DNA of 64,000 nt from Neurospora intermedia (GCA_037102815.1 BTPP01000006.1:2108001-2172000), one strand, 5' to 3'; counted from the first letter of the stretch, positions 48,724 to 59,954 are shown. Notes: generated by a model not told the origin, from the sequence alone. Translations and numbers: made by a program.

Positions 48724-50290
48724 TCATATTTCAGGCGCTGCATACTGGCTGAGTACCTGCGGAAGCCATCCATGTGTATAAAAGAGGAAGAAACGTAGTG
48801 CTTTAGCAGAGAGAAGCGAAGAGAAATCCATTGGTCGACTTGAGAATTGTAGAATTGAAGACTGACTGTACTGATATTGGACCGTAGTATCTCTGCATTG
48901 CAATGGACGGAAATGTGCTGTAACCAAGCAGACACTATCTTAAACATTGGTCCAAAACGAGTTGAATCAACGTTTCTGTTCCATGGATTATATCAGGCAA
49001 AAAATAACCCCAACGGGTTCTAGGTCATGCCATTCTCTCATCCTCCCCAGCGCCTTTTCATGTAATTACGTGACCTCCACTTGTGGTCTTGTGGTTTCCT
49101 GGCTGACGATCTCGTTTGTTCACAATAACATTCATCGATGACTGACGAACTAATTGCAGAGTTTGTCGACATGTCCTTCGCAGTACGTGGTAAGCGTGAC
49201 CGTGTAGCGACCTAGTCCTCGGGAAGGAGACTCATTTGGGGCCTGAGTTGCAGATAATGATAGGCGTTGGCGGAGACCGCGTGTCCCACAGAATACTCTA
49301 CCATCTTCATTTAAAACCCCTTATGTTGATCAAGTGTTATTAGTGCCCTAGATGTCTGCTACGGGTGACACCTGGCTATCGGTCATTCGGGAATGACAAA
49401 GGTTCCATGTGGGGCCGGATTCCGGCCGGAAGTCGTCAACTGCGGACCCGGATCCGGATCGCCAAGACCGCGCGGGCCGTACACTAGACAGGTGGGTCGC
49501 CGATGCGGTGGACCTTATCGCCGACCGGATCTGGTCATTCTGCCACGTCAGTGAACACACATCGCTGCAAAGGAACGGAATACAAAGATAGGAGCTGGCA
49601 CGATTCTTCATGCTTAACCCCTTTGTCGGGTGTAAGAGACCCATACTGATTGGTATCTCTCGGACGCGGCCGTATGGTGATATTAAGTTGATTGTCGTCG
49701 TGTCACTGTCTACAGCAACGACGGCGGCGCCGTCAAGGACCGCCACACGTGAGATTTGAGCGGTGTGTCTGGAATGTACGACTTGTCGCTTCCCGTCCCT
49801 TGGGATGCGGTCCACGCGGGTCGGTTGTGCGACGTGGGCGGTGCATTCATAGGGAACGTGCTTGACATGGGTTGGCCGCAAAGCCCAGTTTTACGTGGAG
49901 GGCGTGAACGGTGCGCACGTAACCCACTTGCCTCCTCAGGCAAACGATTCTTTGGTTGCGATTGACGGTCAATGGTTCCTCGGTTTGTCCAATGCAGTGT
50001 ACAGAACGCATCCTGCAGTCGCGCCATACTCAGGTATCCTGCAAGGGAAGTTAAAAATCGGAAAGAAGAAGGGAAGAGAAAAAGGCAAAAGGGATCCAGA
50101 CTTGGTCCGCGAACTGAGATGGAGAATTTCGACTGACCATCTCTTCCTTCTTTTTTCAAAAGCTTTTCCTTATTTTCCCCGACTTGTTGTTCTTGGCCAG
50201 AGTTTGACAAGCCGCCATATTCTCCAGTCCAAAAAGCAACACCACTGCTTGGTTTCTCCCCACTTGAGCTCTTCTTGTTCCATCGACACA
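48724..50290. other. Intergenic region
   Basis: 1.6 kb. GC-rich palindrome-prone words (CCGGATCCGGATCG, CCGGCCGGAAG) lie near 49422-49470. The last 150 bases are pyrimidine-rich, as expected for the leader of the cupin gene. Frames on both strands lack support. Confidence 0.4.
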
Positions 50291-50869
50291 ATGGGTTCCT
50301 CATACCGCACCGAAGACAACGGCAAGATCTCTGACCTTCCTCAGTTGCACCGCTACATTACCGGCCACAACGCTGAAGGAAAGGCCATTGTCCACAGCCA
50401 GAACGACTTTGAGTGGAAGTCCTACGCCGAAGGTGAACTCGCCTTCAGCGTTGCCTACACGACATCGGAATTCCCAGTCAACCTCAACAAAGATGCCGAC
50501 GTGGCGGAGCACACGCGAGTGCTGGAGTCGGGAAACCTCGGGCTGGTCAACCCACGCGGGACAGTTTTTCGCTGCGTGGACTTTGCGCCTGGCTACGCAT
50601 GCGGAATGCATCGAACGCAAAGCCTCGACTACGGCATCGTGCTGGAGGGCGAGGTAGACATGGTGCTTGACAGCGGGGAGGTGCACCCGATGAAGCGGGG
50701 CGACGTTGCGATTCAGCGGGCGACTCAACACCAATGGGTCAACAAGAGCAAGACTGAGTGGGCGCGCATGATGTTTGTCTTGCAGGATTGTCAGCCACTG
50801 GTTGTCGGTGGTCAGGAGTACAAGGAGGACTTGGGCACCAACTCGGGCTTGCCGGCCAGTGGAAACTGA
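50291..50869 (+). CDS. Small cupin-domain protein
   Basis: 192 residues, single exon from the ATG at 50291. The frame is open upstream, but the earlier segment reads like untranslated leader. The second half is a single Cupin_2-type barrel: FAPGYACGMHRTQSLDYGIVLEGEVDMVLDSGEVH, then MKRGDVAIQRATQHQWVNKS and ARMMFVLQD. In motif 1 the first His is present (GMHR), the second ligand position is Asp (SLDYG) and the Glu (LEGE) is kept; motif 2 has QHQW. Metal binding is possible but with an altered ligand set. Such lone cupins are common in fungi as isomerases, dioxygenase-like or cyclase-like enzymes of uncharacterised pathways. It is followed in the same direction by a metallo-beta-lactamase gene. 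Confidence 0.85.
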   Translation: MGSSYRTEDNGKISDLPQLHRYITGHNAEGKAIVHSQNDFEWKSYAEGELAFSVAYTTSEFPVNLNKDADVAEHTRVLESGNLGLVNPRGTVFRCVDFAPGYACGMHRTQSLDYGIVLEGEVDMVLDSGEVHPMKRGDVAIQRATQHQWVNKSKTEWARMMFVLQDCQPLVVGGQEYKEDLGTNSGLPASGN

Positions 50870-51309
50870 TTCTGGCTATGAAGGGTGACCGACGCGGGGG
50901 AGAGTACAATGTTGTTAGAAGCAGTAGTTTAGTTGGGGCATTGATCATGCGATGAGGTTCCAGTTTGTATCGAGGAGAACATGAAATGATGTGAACGGGT
51001 ACCGCAATTAGTATTTGTTTACTCGATGATAAGCTGTTATCGGGTGTTGTAGTATGCAAATGACAAGTCCAACGGTCTGGTGTTTGCCAGCTGGCAACTT
51101 GGACATTTGTTTAAAACGAGACAGGCAAGTACTTCCTGAACCTCCGAGTGACGTCACCCACCCCTGTGCCACACCACACCACAGCTTACTGCCAGGCCCG
51201 GGAGTGCATAATTCCATTCCAGTCTGTCTCTCGTGCCGGAATATTTCCAAATTCCAATACTTCCTATGGACCAAATCACTCGCCCCGTCTGATTCGACAT
51301 ACGGACAGG
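50870..51309. other. Spacer between cupin and NAPE-PLD-like genes
   Basis: 440 bases. The frame of the next gene is open from 51148, but with GTG only. No separate gene is seen. Confidence 0.45.
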
Positions 51310-52974
51310 ATGGATCACCCAACACCATCGGATCCCCTGCAACTACACGTCAACCGCAAACCCCCGCGAGAATCGACAGCACAATCCCACCATGTCCTCC
51401 CCACGAGAGCCTTTCCATTACGCCTGAAGCCAAGCTCGGGGTGGTCCTCTTATGTGAGCTACCTGCCATCGTGGGACCCATCACCTGGTGGTAGGTCATG
51501 TCCTACGAGCAATGCCGGACACAAGACCATAGCCGGCTTTCGGAACCCTTGGCCGAGCTGGTATACACCTACGTACTTCCAAGTCTGGGATCATCTCAGC
51601 TGGGGAGAAGATCACGACCCATGCATCGACCTAGCCGCCTCACACTTACGCAACTCTCCTATCACAGACAAGCTTCCAGAGAAGAGACAACGACCACGCT
51701 TCAACGATGTCAATGATTGGCCTAGTTCTTCTGGCGCGACGGCTGCACGATTATTACGTATAGAGACCCCCGATTTCTCTTTCGATTCTTCTACATCACC
51801 ACATGCCAAAGTAACATGGCTGGGCCACGCCGGCGTCTTGGTCCAATTACCTCCCCTTGATGCTGCCAAAGGGTCTCGACCCATCCACTGTCTCTTTGAT
51901 CCCATATTCTCGATGCGGTGCTCACCCAGTCAGCGAGCAGGACCGATTCGTGCCTATCCACCACCATGCAGCGTCCAAGACCTTCCCCCGATCGACGCCG
52001 TCTTCATCAGTCACAATCACTTTGACCATCTGGATCACTATACCATCATGGCCATCTGGAAGAGCAGCGAGAAAACTGTTCGCTTCTTCGTACCTCTGGG
52101 AAACCGTACGTGGTTCGTTGACTGTGGTATATCCGAGGAACGAGTGACGGAGATGGACTGGTGGGATTCAGCCACCCTTTGCTCACCTTCGGGAAAGGAG
52201 AGTTCCACTACATCAAGTCTCCAAACATGGTGCACACCGGCTCAACACAGTAGTGGAAGGGCAGGTATCGATGCAAATTCTACCCTCTGGTCGAGCTGGT
52301 ATCTTCGTCGCCAAACTCCTAGAGGTATATATCGCATCTTCTTCGCTGGCGACACAGGCTATCAGTTTCATGGTTCCCCGAATTGGCCTCCCAGTCCACT
52401 GTCGGGAAAGAACACACAAACTTCGAACACTCAGGTGAGTGACGATACCGAATATCCTCCATGCCCTGCTTTTGCCGAAATCAGAGACAGGCTGGGCCCA
52501 CCAAACCTGCTACTGCTCCCAGTAGCAGTCGGGTCAACATATTCCTACCTTCGCAGCTTTATTCCCTTACCAGACTGGATTAACCCATTTCCCCGGCACA
52601 GCGTGGGTATTACTGCAGGTATACACATGCCGCCATGGGATGCGGTCCGCGTAGTCAAGCTCATGACAGAGCTCCTGGACAAGGACACGACCAATGAGGG
52701 CGCAAGTGAGTGCTCAGATCCAGGGAATTTCCCGAATCCACACCCACCGGTAGCAATCGCCATACACTGGGGTACCTTTGTAACAGAAGGTGCCGAGGTT
52801 CTGAAGACTCTTGGGCAACTCGAATGGGCTTGTCAGCAGCAGGGAGTGCACTTTGCCAGGTCCTTGCCTGTTCCTGATAAGGAGAGCGGAACTCATGAAC
52901 CAGGAGAGAGGCCGAGAAAGAAAGTTCCTGTATTCGTCGCCCTGAATCACGGGCAATCTGTTGTGCCCAGATAA
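51310..52974 (+). CDS. NAPE-PLD-like metallo-beta-lactamase-fold phosphodiesterase
   Basis: 554 residues, single exon, from the ATG at 51310. NAPE-PLD enzymes hydrolyse N-acyl-phosphatidylethanolamine with a binuclear zinc site. Landmarks in order: FRNPWPSW near 80; VTWLGHAGVLVQ; the metal motif SHNHFDHLDHYT (HxHxDH) near 237; NRTWFV; ERVTEMDWWDS; CTPAQHSSGR; STLWSSWYL; FFAGDTGY (metal-bridging Asp); and IHWGTF near the end with the last His ligand. An unusual spacer (CSPSGKESSTTSSLQ) lies between the WWDS and TPAQH motifs. Another unusual long segment (about 450-480) near WDAVRVVKLM carries the insertion. The N-terminal ~75 residues are polar and unconserved. Activity is inferred from intact metal ligands; the physiological substrate in fungi is unsettled. 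Confidence 0.88.
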   Translation: MDHPTPSDPLQLHVNRKPPRESTAQSHHVLPTRAFPLRLKPSSGWSSYVSYLPSWDPSPGGRSCPTSNAGHKTIAGFRNPWPSWYTPTYFQVWDHLSWGEDHDPCIDLAASHLRNSPITDKLPEKRQRPRFNDVNDWPSSSGATAARLLRIETPDFSFDSSTSPHAKVTWLGHAGVLVQLPPLDAAKGSRPIHCLFDPIFSMRCSPSQRAGPIRAYPPPCSVQDLPPIDAVFISHNHFDHLDHYTIMAIWKSSEKTVRFFVPLGNRTWFVDCGISEERVTEMDWWDSATLCSPSGKESSTTSSLQTWCTPAQHSSGRAGIDANSTLWSSWYLRRQTPRGIYRIFFAGDTGYQFHGSPNWPPSPLSGKNTQTSNTQVSDDTEYPPCPAFAEIRDRLGPPNLLLLPVAVGSTYSYLRSFIPLPDWINPFPRHSVGITAGIHMPPWDAVRVVKLMTELLDKDTTNEGASECSDPGNFPNPHPPVAIAIHWGTFVTEGAEVLKTLGQLEWACQQQGVHFARSLPVPDKESGTHEPGERPRKKVPVFVALNHGQSVVPR

Positions 52975-53133
52975 TCGGGTAGTTTGGACGCGCTACGCTC
53001 AAGGTTCCATGACATTGAATAGCATGTCCGTCGATGCTAACAACCCCCCCTCCCTGAACATCATTGCGATTCCTCCAGACCAGTTGTCAGTCCTTCCTCT
53101 TCATGTCATACCATGATGCGTCTTAGTAGCTGA

Positions 53134-53913
53134 TCACAGCGGTTGACAAGTTATCCTCGTTTCAGGGGTAAATTCATGGCCCACCTCGACAAATTCCCAA
53201 GTCAGTCGCTGCTTGTCCATATCCGCAGTCTTTGGGTTAACTGCTGCGGGGCCCTTGGCCTCCCGAACCGACACCACCTTGACCGGCAAAAGATACACAG
53301 TCTTCTTGTGATCAACCCTCTTTAGAAGCACATATCCTTTGTCATCCACGGCTTTCCTCACACAAAACTGCTCATTTACCCCTAATTCCCCGAGCGTGCC
53401 GGTCACCTCTGAAAGAACCGCCCCTAAATGAACCGCCTCGGGCACCTTGTCCTCATTGAAGCATATAGAAGAAGACCTAAGCCACAACCCTGTCGCTGCG
53501 TTCCGAAAACCAAGCCATCCGTCTGACTCCTCGCAGTGCCAATGCCAGTTACAAATACCCGCAAAGGTCTTTGCCTGAACTGCGTCAAGAACGGGCGGGT
53601 CGGGAAGTAGTTCAAGAGGAGTCACCAGGCCTAGTCGTCCCCCGATGACAGTGAGTGCCTTTATCACGTCCCCAGACTTGTGGGCTATGATGTAAGTCGA
53701 GCCGGGGCCGGGCGCAGAATTACGGGTGATGTATGGGATATTACTACTGCGGTTCGGTGTGGATGTGGATGCGGACGACGACGGTGGCGTATTGATATTG
53801 ATGGTGCAAGGCTGGCTGCCACTAACTGTGGAGGTTGACACCACGGAGATGCTATCGTCAGGGCCAAGGTCTTTTTCGTTGTTGAAGTGGGAATGTCGCG
53901 GCGTGGAAGCCAT
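53134..53913 (-). CDS. Unknown protein, possible beta-trefoil-like domain
   Basis: 259 residues from the ATG at 53913 (MASTPRHSHFNN). The frame runs open to 54195, but the extension has no coding character and contains a typical 5' leader. A Ser/Thr-rich N-terminal third (VVSTSTVSGSQ, SSSASTSTPNRSS) precedes a beta-rich domain: TYIIAHKSGDVIKALTVIGG, ICNWHWHCEESDGWLGFRNAATGLWLR, FCVRKAVDDKGYVLLKRV and LTWEFVEV. The repeated 'exposed Trp-Gly-Phe-hydrophobic' spacing, as in GWLGFRN..TG.WL, recalls fascin/beta-trefoil repeats seen in many fungal proteins of unknown role. This is an impression of fold, not an identified family. No signal peptide. Confidence 0.7.
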   Translation of the reverse strand: MASTPRHSHFNNEKDLGPDDSISVVSTSTVSGSQPCTININTPPSSSASTSTPNRSSNIPYITRNSAPGPGSTYIIAHKSGDVIKALTVIGGRLGLVTPLELLPDPPVLDAVQAKTFAGICNWHWHCEESDGWLGFRNAATGLWLRSSSICFNEDKVPEAVHLGAVLSEVTGTLGELGVNEQFCVRKAVDDKGYVLLKRVDHKKTVYLLPVKVVSVREAKGPAAVNPKTADMDKQRLTWEFVEVGHEFTPETRITCQPL

Positions 53914-56205
53914 GATCGCGATCTCTTCTGTGGTGAATGTGTTGATTGAAAAGACGCAGTGGTTGGTAAATGGCGTGAGGGGAAGAAGACAAAGGGTAGA
54001 GAAGAGGCTTAAATGGCTTGAACAATCTGCACGGACTCGAATGTTTGATATCAGAATGACGAGAGACAGGGGTTTGGTAAGTTGGTAGCGGTCGTTTGGC
54101 TGGCGAATGGGCGTCGGAGGCCCAAATGCAAGTGTGCGTTGCCGAGCCGGGTGATGGAAGTGAGGGGGAGGCCCACGACGGCAAGCATCTAACAACGAAG
54201 AGTTAGTTTGGTGAGAACGAATGACGTCCAGAGAGACTAGAGAGTTAATTTAGACTCGACGAATTCGAAATTGGAGATTCTGCCGTCGAGTTGGGTAGAG
54301 CTATGCTGTCCTGCGCAGATCATGCAACTGAGAATAGGCTGGAAAGCTAAGCACCTTTCATCGCCGTCCTCCACCACGAAGACTCGGGGGGTTCGTCTTG
54401 AGCTTCCCTGGACATCAGGTAGAATCTGCAAGAAAACAAGGCAGGACTGGTTTGCTTGTATGTCAGTTTCGTTTCTGACGGGACAGAACAAGAGTAGATC
54501 GCAGCCAATCTAGAGACAGAGACTTTATTGGCCCGAGGAAGAAAACATCTCGTCCCCGTTTGTAGAGTTTCGACCATGACTAGGAAGTTCAACGCCACAA
54601 AAGTATCTTTCCGTCCTCAAAAGCTAGCATACAACAGCATGGATCCTCGAGAATCTCGGCAGCTTTCCCAAGTCTACTTCTAGTTCTAGTAAGCTCTGGC
54701 TTTTTTTTGTACCGAACTGACAAACATAGGTACCAGGGCTGGATTGTCCTGCAACATTCATAGGGACCTACGGGAAATCTCATGCAAGACGATGATTTTG
54801 AATGTCCCTCGGCCACCCTCCAACGCCCACAAGAAAGCAGGCAGAAAAGACAAGGGCAAAAGGATAATCGAAATTACAACATTGCCCTGGGGTGGTAGTA
54901 ACACGTCTCCCACACTCTTATTTTCCCGGGCGTACAAAGTATATAATCGTACACTGTAGCGTGCTTAGTTTCTTTGTCCCCTCTCCTCTGAGATGCATCT
55001 GCAGTGGCAGTAGAAAGGAAATAAACCGCTACTGCAAGTTTACAGACTTCCGTAAAAGGAAGGAGTGTCATCCCGACTCAAATTGGCAGACGCCAAAAAG
55101 CAGTGAAACCTTAGATCGGTGTCCTGGCCTCCCCGAATCACAATTTGCTCGTTTTCTACGGTAGCCCTCGTCCAGAAGTGCAGGGTGGCCGGGTCCAGGT
55201 TCTGTTAGTGCACTATCTTCACTACTGCGAAGTATGGTTTACGTCAGTTAAGATCTTATCTTGTTTAAATGGATGAGTATCGTCCGGACAGCCACTTGAC
55301 GAGGACACTCTGACTTGATTTCTTCTCTCACCTCAACTATGATCCATGAGCATTATTAACATCTACTTTGGGCAATTGCCTTGTACAGGTTTTGATGGTC
55401 TAATCGTCTCGCACATGATTCTTTCAGGGTCTTGACAAAGATAGGTTAAAGACAGCTCGACAAAGACATTCTCTCTGAAATCTAGGATTTTGAATACAAT
55501 GGCTTTGACTAGAGAAACTTCTGAGTGTACGAGAGTATCTGCCTCGGAAAGTAGGAGCATGGGACTTTGTTAGTGAACCATGAAGATTGATGTTGGCTCA
55601 TGTGCACAATAACAGTTCAAATGATTGAACAACACACGTAGAGGACAAAGTCCATCACGCCCTCGATGTTCGCTTCACTGTCAAGGTACCTACCTCTACT
55701 CTGTATGGAATCAACACATCACCTCCAAGTTATGACGCAAATAACCCTCTGAACACATCGCGAAGAGAATACTAGTCACCTCGTCACCTTCGATCCTGGA
55801 ACCTCCAACTTCACACACACTCGTCTACGACAACCATGACCCATCAAAGACACGTGGTAATCGAACGCGATTCGGTATCGTACACACAAACCAAGTGAAC
55901 AGAACATCTATCATTGATCCCATCTCCTCCAGGCATCATCAAGAGACACTACCAAGGATGTGGATGGATAACAACTTATAACATTGGATGACCTCAAGGT
56001 ATAAGTACCCTCAAGGAATAACCTCGCTAACATGTAGTCAACTTGTCCATCAACCAAAAAAAAAAAAAAAATCTTAAAACAGCAAAAGCCTAACCACTGA
56101 CTAGGTAAGGTAAGGCAAGGTAGGTATCATCTCTCCACCAACATCACCTCATCCTCATCAAATCACGCCAAAAGAAAAAAAGAAAAAGAGAGAAAATATA
56201 AAAAA
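53914..56205. other. Long intergenic region
   Basis: 2.3 kb, the longest gap in the right half. Pyrimidine/purine-mixed, moderately AT-rich DNA with an A16 run near 56057-56072 and GGTAA/GGCAA repeats at 56106-56123. No gene, RNA or transposon signature was recognised. Confidence 0.4.
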
Positions 56206-56457
56206 ATGTGCACAATCCAAAAAGGCCAATACGACTGCTGGCACTACATCACGGTGCGATACTGGCCCTGCCTTCGCGCAAGACGAAGAATGGTAATGAT
56301 GAGGAGTAGGAGAGCAGAAACAGTAAGCCTAAGTCTAAGCCTAAGAAGAAGAAGAGCAATGTGTCCAGAGCGGCAATGCAGAGAGCTAGACCAGATACTG
56401 GACATGTCGGGCATGTGTCCTGTTTGTGTGCGGTACCCTGCTGCTAGGAATTTGTGA
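56206..56457 (+). CDS. Small Cys-rich protein (MCTIQ.GQYDCWHY family)
   Basis: 83 residues, single exon, no signal peptide. Six Cys are placed as MCTIQKGQYDCWHY, YWPCL, AMCPERQC and MCPVCVRY. This Met-Cys-Thr start with a later Cys-His pair recalls the many short fungal proteins that begin MC(T/I)..YxCGH; they may bind zinc. A repetitive Arg/Ser middle (SLSLSLRRRR) is coded by direct repeats of AAGCCT/CTAAGT units. Function unknown. Confidence 0.5.
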   Translation: MCTIQKGQYDCWHYITVRYWPCLRARRRMVMMRSRRAETVSLSLSLRRRRAMCPERQCRELDQILDMSGMCPVCVRYPAARNL

Positions 56458-56816
56458 TGACTAAGATGATGGAACTGGTTAGGGTATTACGTACGGGTTG
56501 TGATTCTTGGGTTGGGGATAGGATGTATTTGTTGGTTGAGTTTTAGGGCGGGGGGCGGATGGGGATGGTGAGGACGAATAGGTCAAGATCAAGAGTGAGA
56601 TGAAGGGGGAAGAGAGAGGAGTGAAGAGGAGCTGGACGAAGTTGTATTGGAAGTTCTAGTCGCTGGCGTTATGGTAAGGTAAGACACATCATGACTTGAT
56701 GTGATACATAAATGCAAGATCTAAATAGCATGACACGCATGAAAGGGGTTGGTTTTTAAAGATTCAATAACTCAACAACAGCTTAAGTAAAGGAAGAGAT
56801 TGCGACGATCTCACCA
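56458..56816. other. Convergent intergenic region
   Basis: 359 bases between the small Cys-rich gene (+) and the large membrane protein (-). No gene seen. Confidence 0.45.
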
Positions 56817-59003
56817 TTACCAATAGAGCTTCCACCGACTCAAGGCCCTAGTAGGAATGACCTCCCCATGCGCATTAACCCCCTGATCCAGCACCCCCGT
56901 CGTCGCCACAAGCGCCACATACCCAATCTGCTCATCTGGCCTCACATCCGCCATCTTGACCCTCATCCTCCTCAGTATCCGCGCTCTTTCCGGTCCACCA
57001 ATAGCCGACCCGCCCTTGGGCACTGGTATATACGGATTCTCGCGCGTCAAGCTCGAAGCATGGTCAAGGATATCCGGGGCCGGCGTGGTCAACCGCAAAA
57101 ACAGGCCGACAAGCGACAGGATCTGCAGGATGCTTGTGCACAGAATGAGGATGGCGACCCATTGCCGGTTCAGACCGTAGATCTCGCGACGGGTGGACTC
57201 GGTGGCGTTGTTGACCATGACCATTGATGCGCCTTGGTATCCGCTGTATAAATAGGGGCCGGGGTAGACGGGCTGAGACATGATGTGATCGGTGTCTACG
57301 GGGAACTTGGAGTAGTTGGAGTCGGTGGCGGTGAATGGATCGAGCGAGGCGTAGTAGTACGTGTTTAAAAGGAGGGTGAGACGCTTGGAAAACGCTTCGT
57401 CCGTGATGTTGGTGGGCCAGGGGCTGAGATAGTTTAGTTTGAAGGGGAACTGGGTGATGCCGCGGAGGTAGTTGTCGATTGAGGATTGGTATGTGGGACT
57501 TCCGTTGTCGAAAAAGCCGGCCGCAAAGGGGAAATTCACGAGGATGTTGTGCACGACAGGCATTTCTAGGGTAAAGGGAGAATGGGCGTCACCTTGGTCC
57601 CATTGCGGTGATTTGGAGCGCCGAACTCGTTGAGCACCGCAGCCAGGTGGCGATGAGCAGAGGATGTCGACCTCGACTGGGACGTTTCGGAGAGTGCAGT
57701 TGTACAAGGTATAGGTAAAATCTCCCTCATGGGAACCAAACATGATGTGAAGGTGTCCACCTGACGTCCGCTCTGGTGTTGAATAGTCTGAAGTAACAAA
57801 GAAGCTGGCTCTTTTGTTGTCCGGTGATCCAATAGGTTCGGTGTAACCAGGGAGCCGTTTGCCGGTTGTGTCATTCTTCTTGTCGACGTAGTATTTCGGA
57901 GTAGTCCATCTATCCGGAGGTATGTAAGCGAGGGTTTCGTTGACTGAGGCGCCGCTTTGCACCTGTTTGCAGTCGAGATCATTGTATGTTGCTTCAGCCG
58001 TCAAGCGGTAGGAGGTGGTTGCGTTGAAATTTGCAAGCCCTAGAATCTTGATACCGATTAAGGAGGCATAGTCCACGTCATTCATTGCGGCTTGATGGAT
58101 TGTTTGCCAATCGTCATTTGATGGATCAATGAGGCGAGGAATTCTGGGCCGCGCCCAAAGATCAGTCGTGGACCGCCTCTGCCCTTCAGCTGCCATAAGG
58201 CTGGAAGTGAAGAGAGAATTTGTAGCTGAGGATGCTACCTGGAGGCCGCTCGCTGAGGAGAAAGCTGACTCGGAGTCTGTTGTAGAGTAATACACGAGTG
58301 CCTTGGAGTCCGACACTTGAACCGTTGTGAAGATTAGACGCGACGAGCTCTGGCCGCCAAGGGGCGAGAGAGCCCATGTGAAGAGGATCATGATACCAAG
58401 GCTGATATGGGATCGCACGCTGAACAAGCGAAATAGACTTCCCGCGAAACTCTGACTCCCAAGAATCTGCTCGAGGGCACCGATGGAGATGCCTCGAGAT
58501 CGGGTGGTACTCCACAGACCAAGTATTTTGTAGAATCTGCTTGCTACAGCGGCAAATACGATGGGATAGATGGTGGGGGCAAGTTTGGTGGCTTCGACGA
58601 GGCTTTCACCATGTTCGTTGTTATATGTCGGTTGACCTTCCAATTGAATAGCGAGGGCAGCAATGACTGGGTAACTTGGGGTCAGCAGAGAGACCTTTTG
58701 ACTCGAGTGCATGTAAACAATACCAAAGAAGGCCACTGGCGTGACGCTCAGAATGAAATCGCCAACTGTCCCAATCCACCAGATGTACCCTTTGGGTGCG
58801 ATTTTTTGAGGACCCTGAGGCCATTCGGGCGCAACCTCCTCATATGCCACGGCTGTCATGGACTTGTCCAGTCCCTTCTGAGACACATCCTCTATCGAAG
58901 CTCCGTTATAACTTGTTGTTTCGGAGACTGGAGCAAAATGAAGCCTTTCGTCATATTCACCCTGGCCCTGGGGTAAATGGTTGAGTTCATGGTAGTCGGC
59001 CAT
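56817..59003 (-). CDS. Large fungal membrane protein of unknown function
   Basis: 728 residues, single exon, ATG 59003. The N-terminal 70 residues are soluble. Membrane segments lie at about 72-98 (YIWWIGTVGDFILSVTPVAF), about 145-165 (TIYPIVFAAVASRFYKIL) and about 202-218 (LGIMILFTWALSPLGG), with the fungal-specific stretch ISIGALEQILGSQSFAGSLF between. A large extracytoplasmic domain (about 225-620) has many N-glycosylation sequons (NAT, NET, NDT, NCT, NGS, NIT, NYS, NAT) and paired cysteines. A final helix (QWVAILILCTSILQILSLVG) leads to a soluble tail. This is a common lineage-specific fungal membrane architecture, often seen near accessory genes; no named family is recognised. Confidence 0.7.
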   Translation of the reverse strand: MADYHELNHLPQGQGEYDERLHFAPVSETTSYNGASIEDVSQKGLDKSMTAVAYEEVAPEWPQGPQKIAPKGYIWWIGTVGDFILSVTPVAFFGIVYMHSSQKVSLLTPSYPVIAALAIQLEGQPTYNNEHGESLVEATKLAPTIYPIVFAAVASRFYKILGLWSTTRSRGISIGALEQILGSQSFAGSLFRLFSVRSHISLGIMILFTWALSPLGGQSSSRLIFTTVQVSDSKALVYYSTTDSESAFSSASGLQVASSATNSLFTSSLMAAEGQRRSTTDLWARPRIPRLIDPSNDDWQTIHQAAMNDVDYASLIGIKILGLANFNATTSYRLTAEATYNDLDCKQVQSGASVNETLAYIPPDRWTTPKYYVDKKNDTTGKRLPGYTEPIGSPDNKRASFFVTSDYSTPERTSGGHLHIMFGSHEGDFTYTLYNCTLRNVPVEVDILCSSPPGCGAQRVRRSKSPQWDQGDAHSPFTLEMPVVHNILVNFPFAAGFFDNGSPTYQSSIDNYLRGITQFPFKLNYLSPWPTNITDEAFSKRLTLLLNTYYYASLDPFTATDSNYSKFPVDTDHIMSQPVYPGPYLYSGYQGASMVMVNNATESTRREIYGLNRQWVAILILCTSILQILSLVGLFLRLTTPAPDILDHASSLTRENPYIPVPKGGSAIGGPERARILRRMRVKMADVRPDEQIGYVALVATTGVLDQGVNAHGEVIPTRALSRWKLYW

Positions 59004-59954
59004 GGTGATGTTTGCTTATCGTGAATGATGAAGGTAAAGATCCAGTTGTTTCTTCAAGAGAGGGAGACCGTGAGTCAAAAGAAGACTACATATTCGACTA
59101 TGCTGTCGCGGATCGCTACTATACATGGTAGGACAAGGGCCTCCCCGGAGCTGTACCGTGAACTGGATCATACCCCGGAGCTGACGCCTGTGGGACGTCG
59201 TCAAAGACTCTAATTGGAAGGATCTTGTCGACCGTTAACTTGTGTCAGAAAAGAGCTGGCGACTATTTTGCAACCTAAGAATACCATATCGCGTGTGAAC
59301 GAATGGGCTTGCTGGGTTCAGTCTGATGCTTGTTTTCTCGTCCGCGCCCCTGCGTAGCCTGCCGTGTCCAGGCCCAGCTCGCCTGGTTGTAGGATCAGTC
59401 TATTCGTTTCGCATTAAATGAGGGTCAACGGCTGATCTGCTGGTGTCCATTGCTGCCTCGAGTGCCGACGAGATGATCTGATACTCCAAACTGTACGCGG
59501 CTGTCTTTGATTTTGTTAGACATAAGAGGGACTAGCCCGAGACAGACGGGTAAAAATGATTATTGTGTGATGCTGTGTTCAAGTTCATGTTGTTGCCTTG
59601 TGCAAAGAGAGACGAGCCCACCAAGTTCACATCTCGAGTGGGGCTGTCAGCATGCACAAGGCTGCGAGGCTTCTGATGATTGGCCTGGTCCGGGTCAATC
59701 TTTCACATTGTAACCTCTACGGTAGCTTAAGTGGGTCCAATGCCCCAAGCTCCTTCAGGCAATCCGCTTTCTGACGTAGGTACCCCCGTACCTACCTACC
59801 TACCCGCACCGCAGCTGTAGACTGTACGGGAGCTTCAGAGCCTCCAACGGCGGCCATTCAGTTCAACAACTCCAAAACACCAACAAACCCACTGACGACA
59901 GCAACCGGCAATTGCTCGTGGTCGACATCCACACACACACACATATACACAGCC
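59004..59954. other. Divergent promoter region
   Basis: 0.95 kb between the membrane-protein start (-) and the SLP2 start (+). Tandem TACC/CTAC units lie at 59785-59803 and a CA repeat at 59930-59942 just before the SLP2 ATG. No gene seen. Confidence 0.45.

Noticed and set aside
52170-52240. A frameshift in the NAPE-PLD-like gene between WWDS and TPAQH
   Set aside because: A second frame (FGKGEFHYIKSPNM) looks protein-like here, but the main frame stays open and connects the conserved motifs, so I kept it intact.
53914-54195. N-terminal extension of the protein ending at 53134
   Set aside because: The extra 94 residues have leader-like, non-conserved composition, and the ATG at 53913 begins a typical Met-Ala start.
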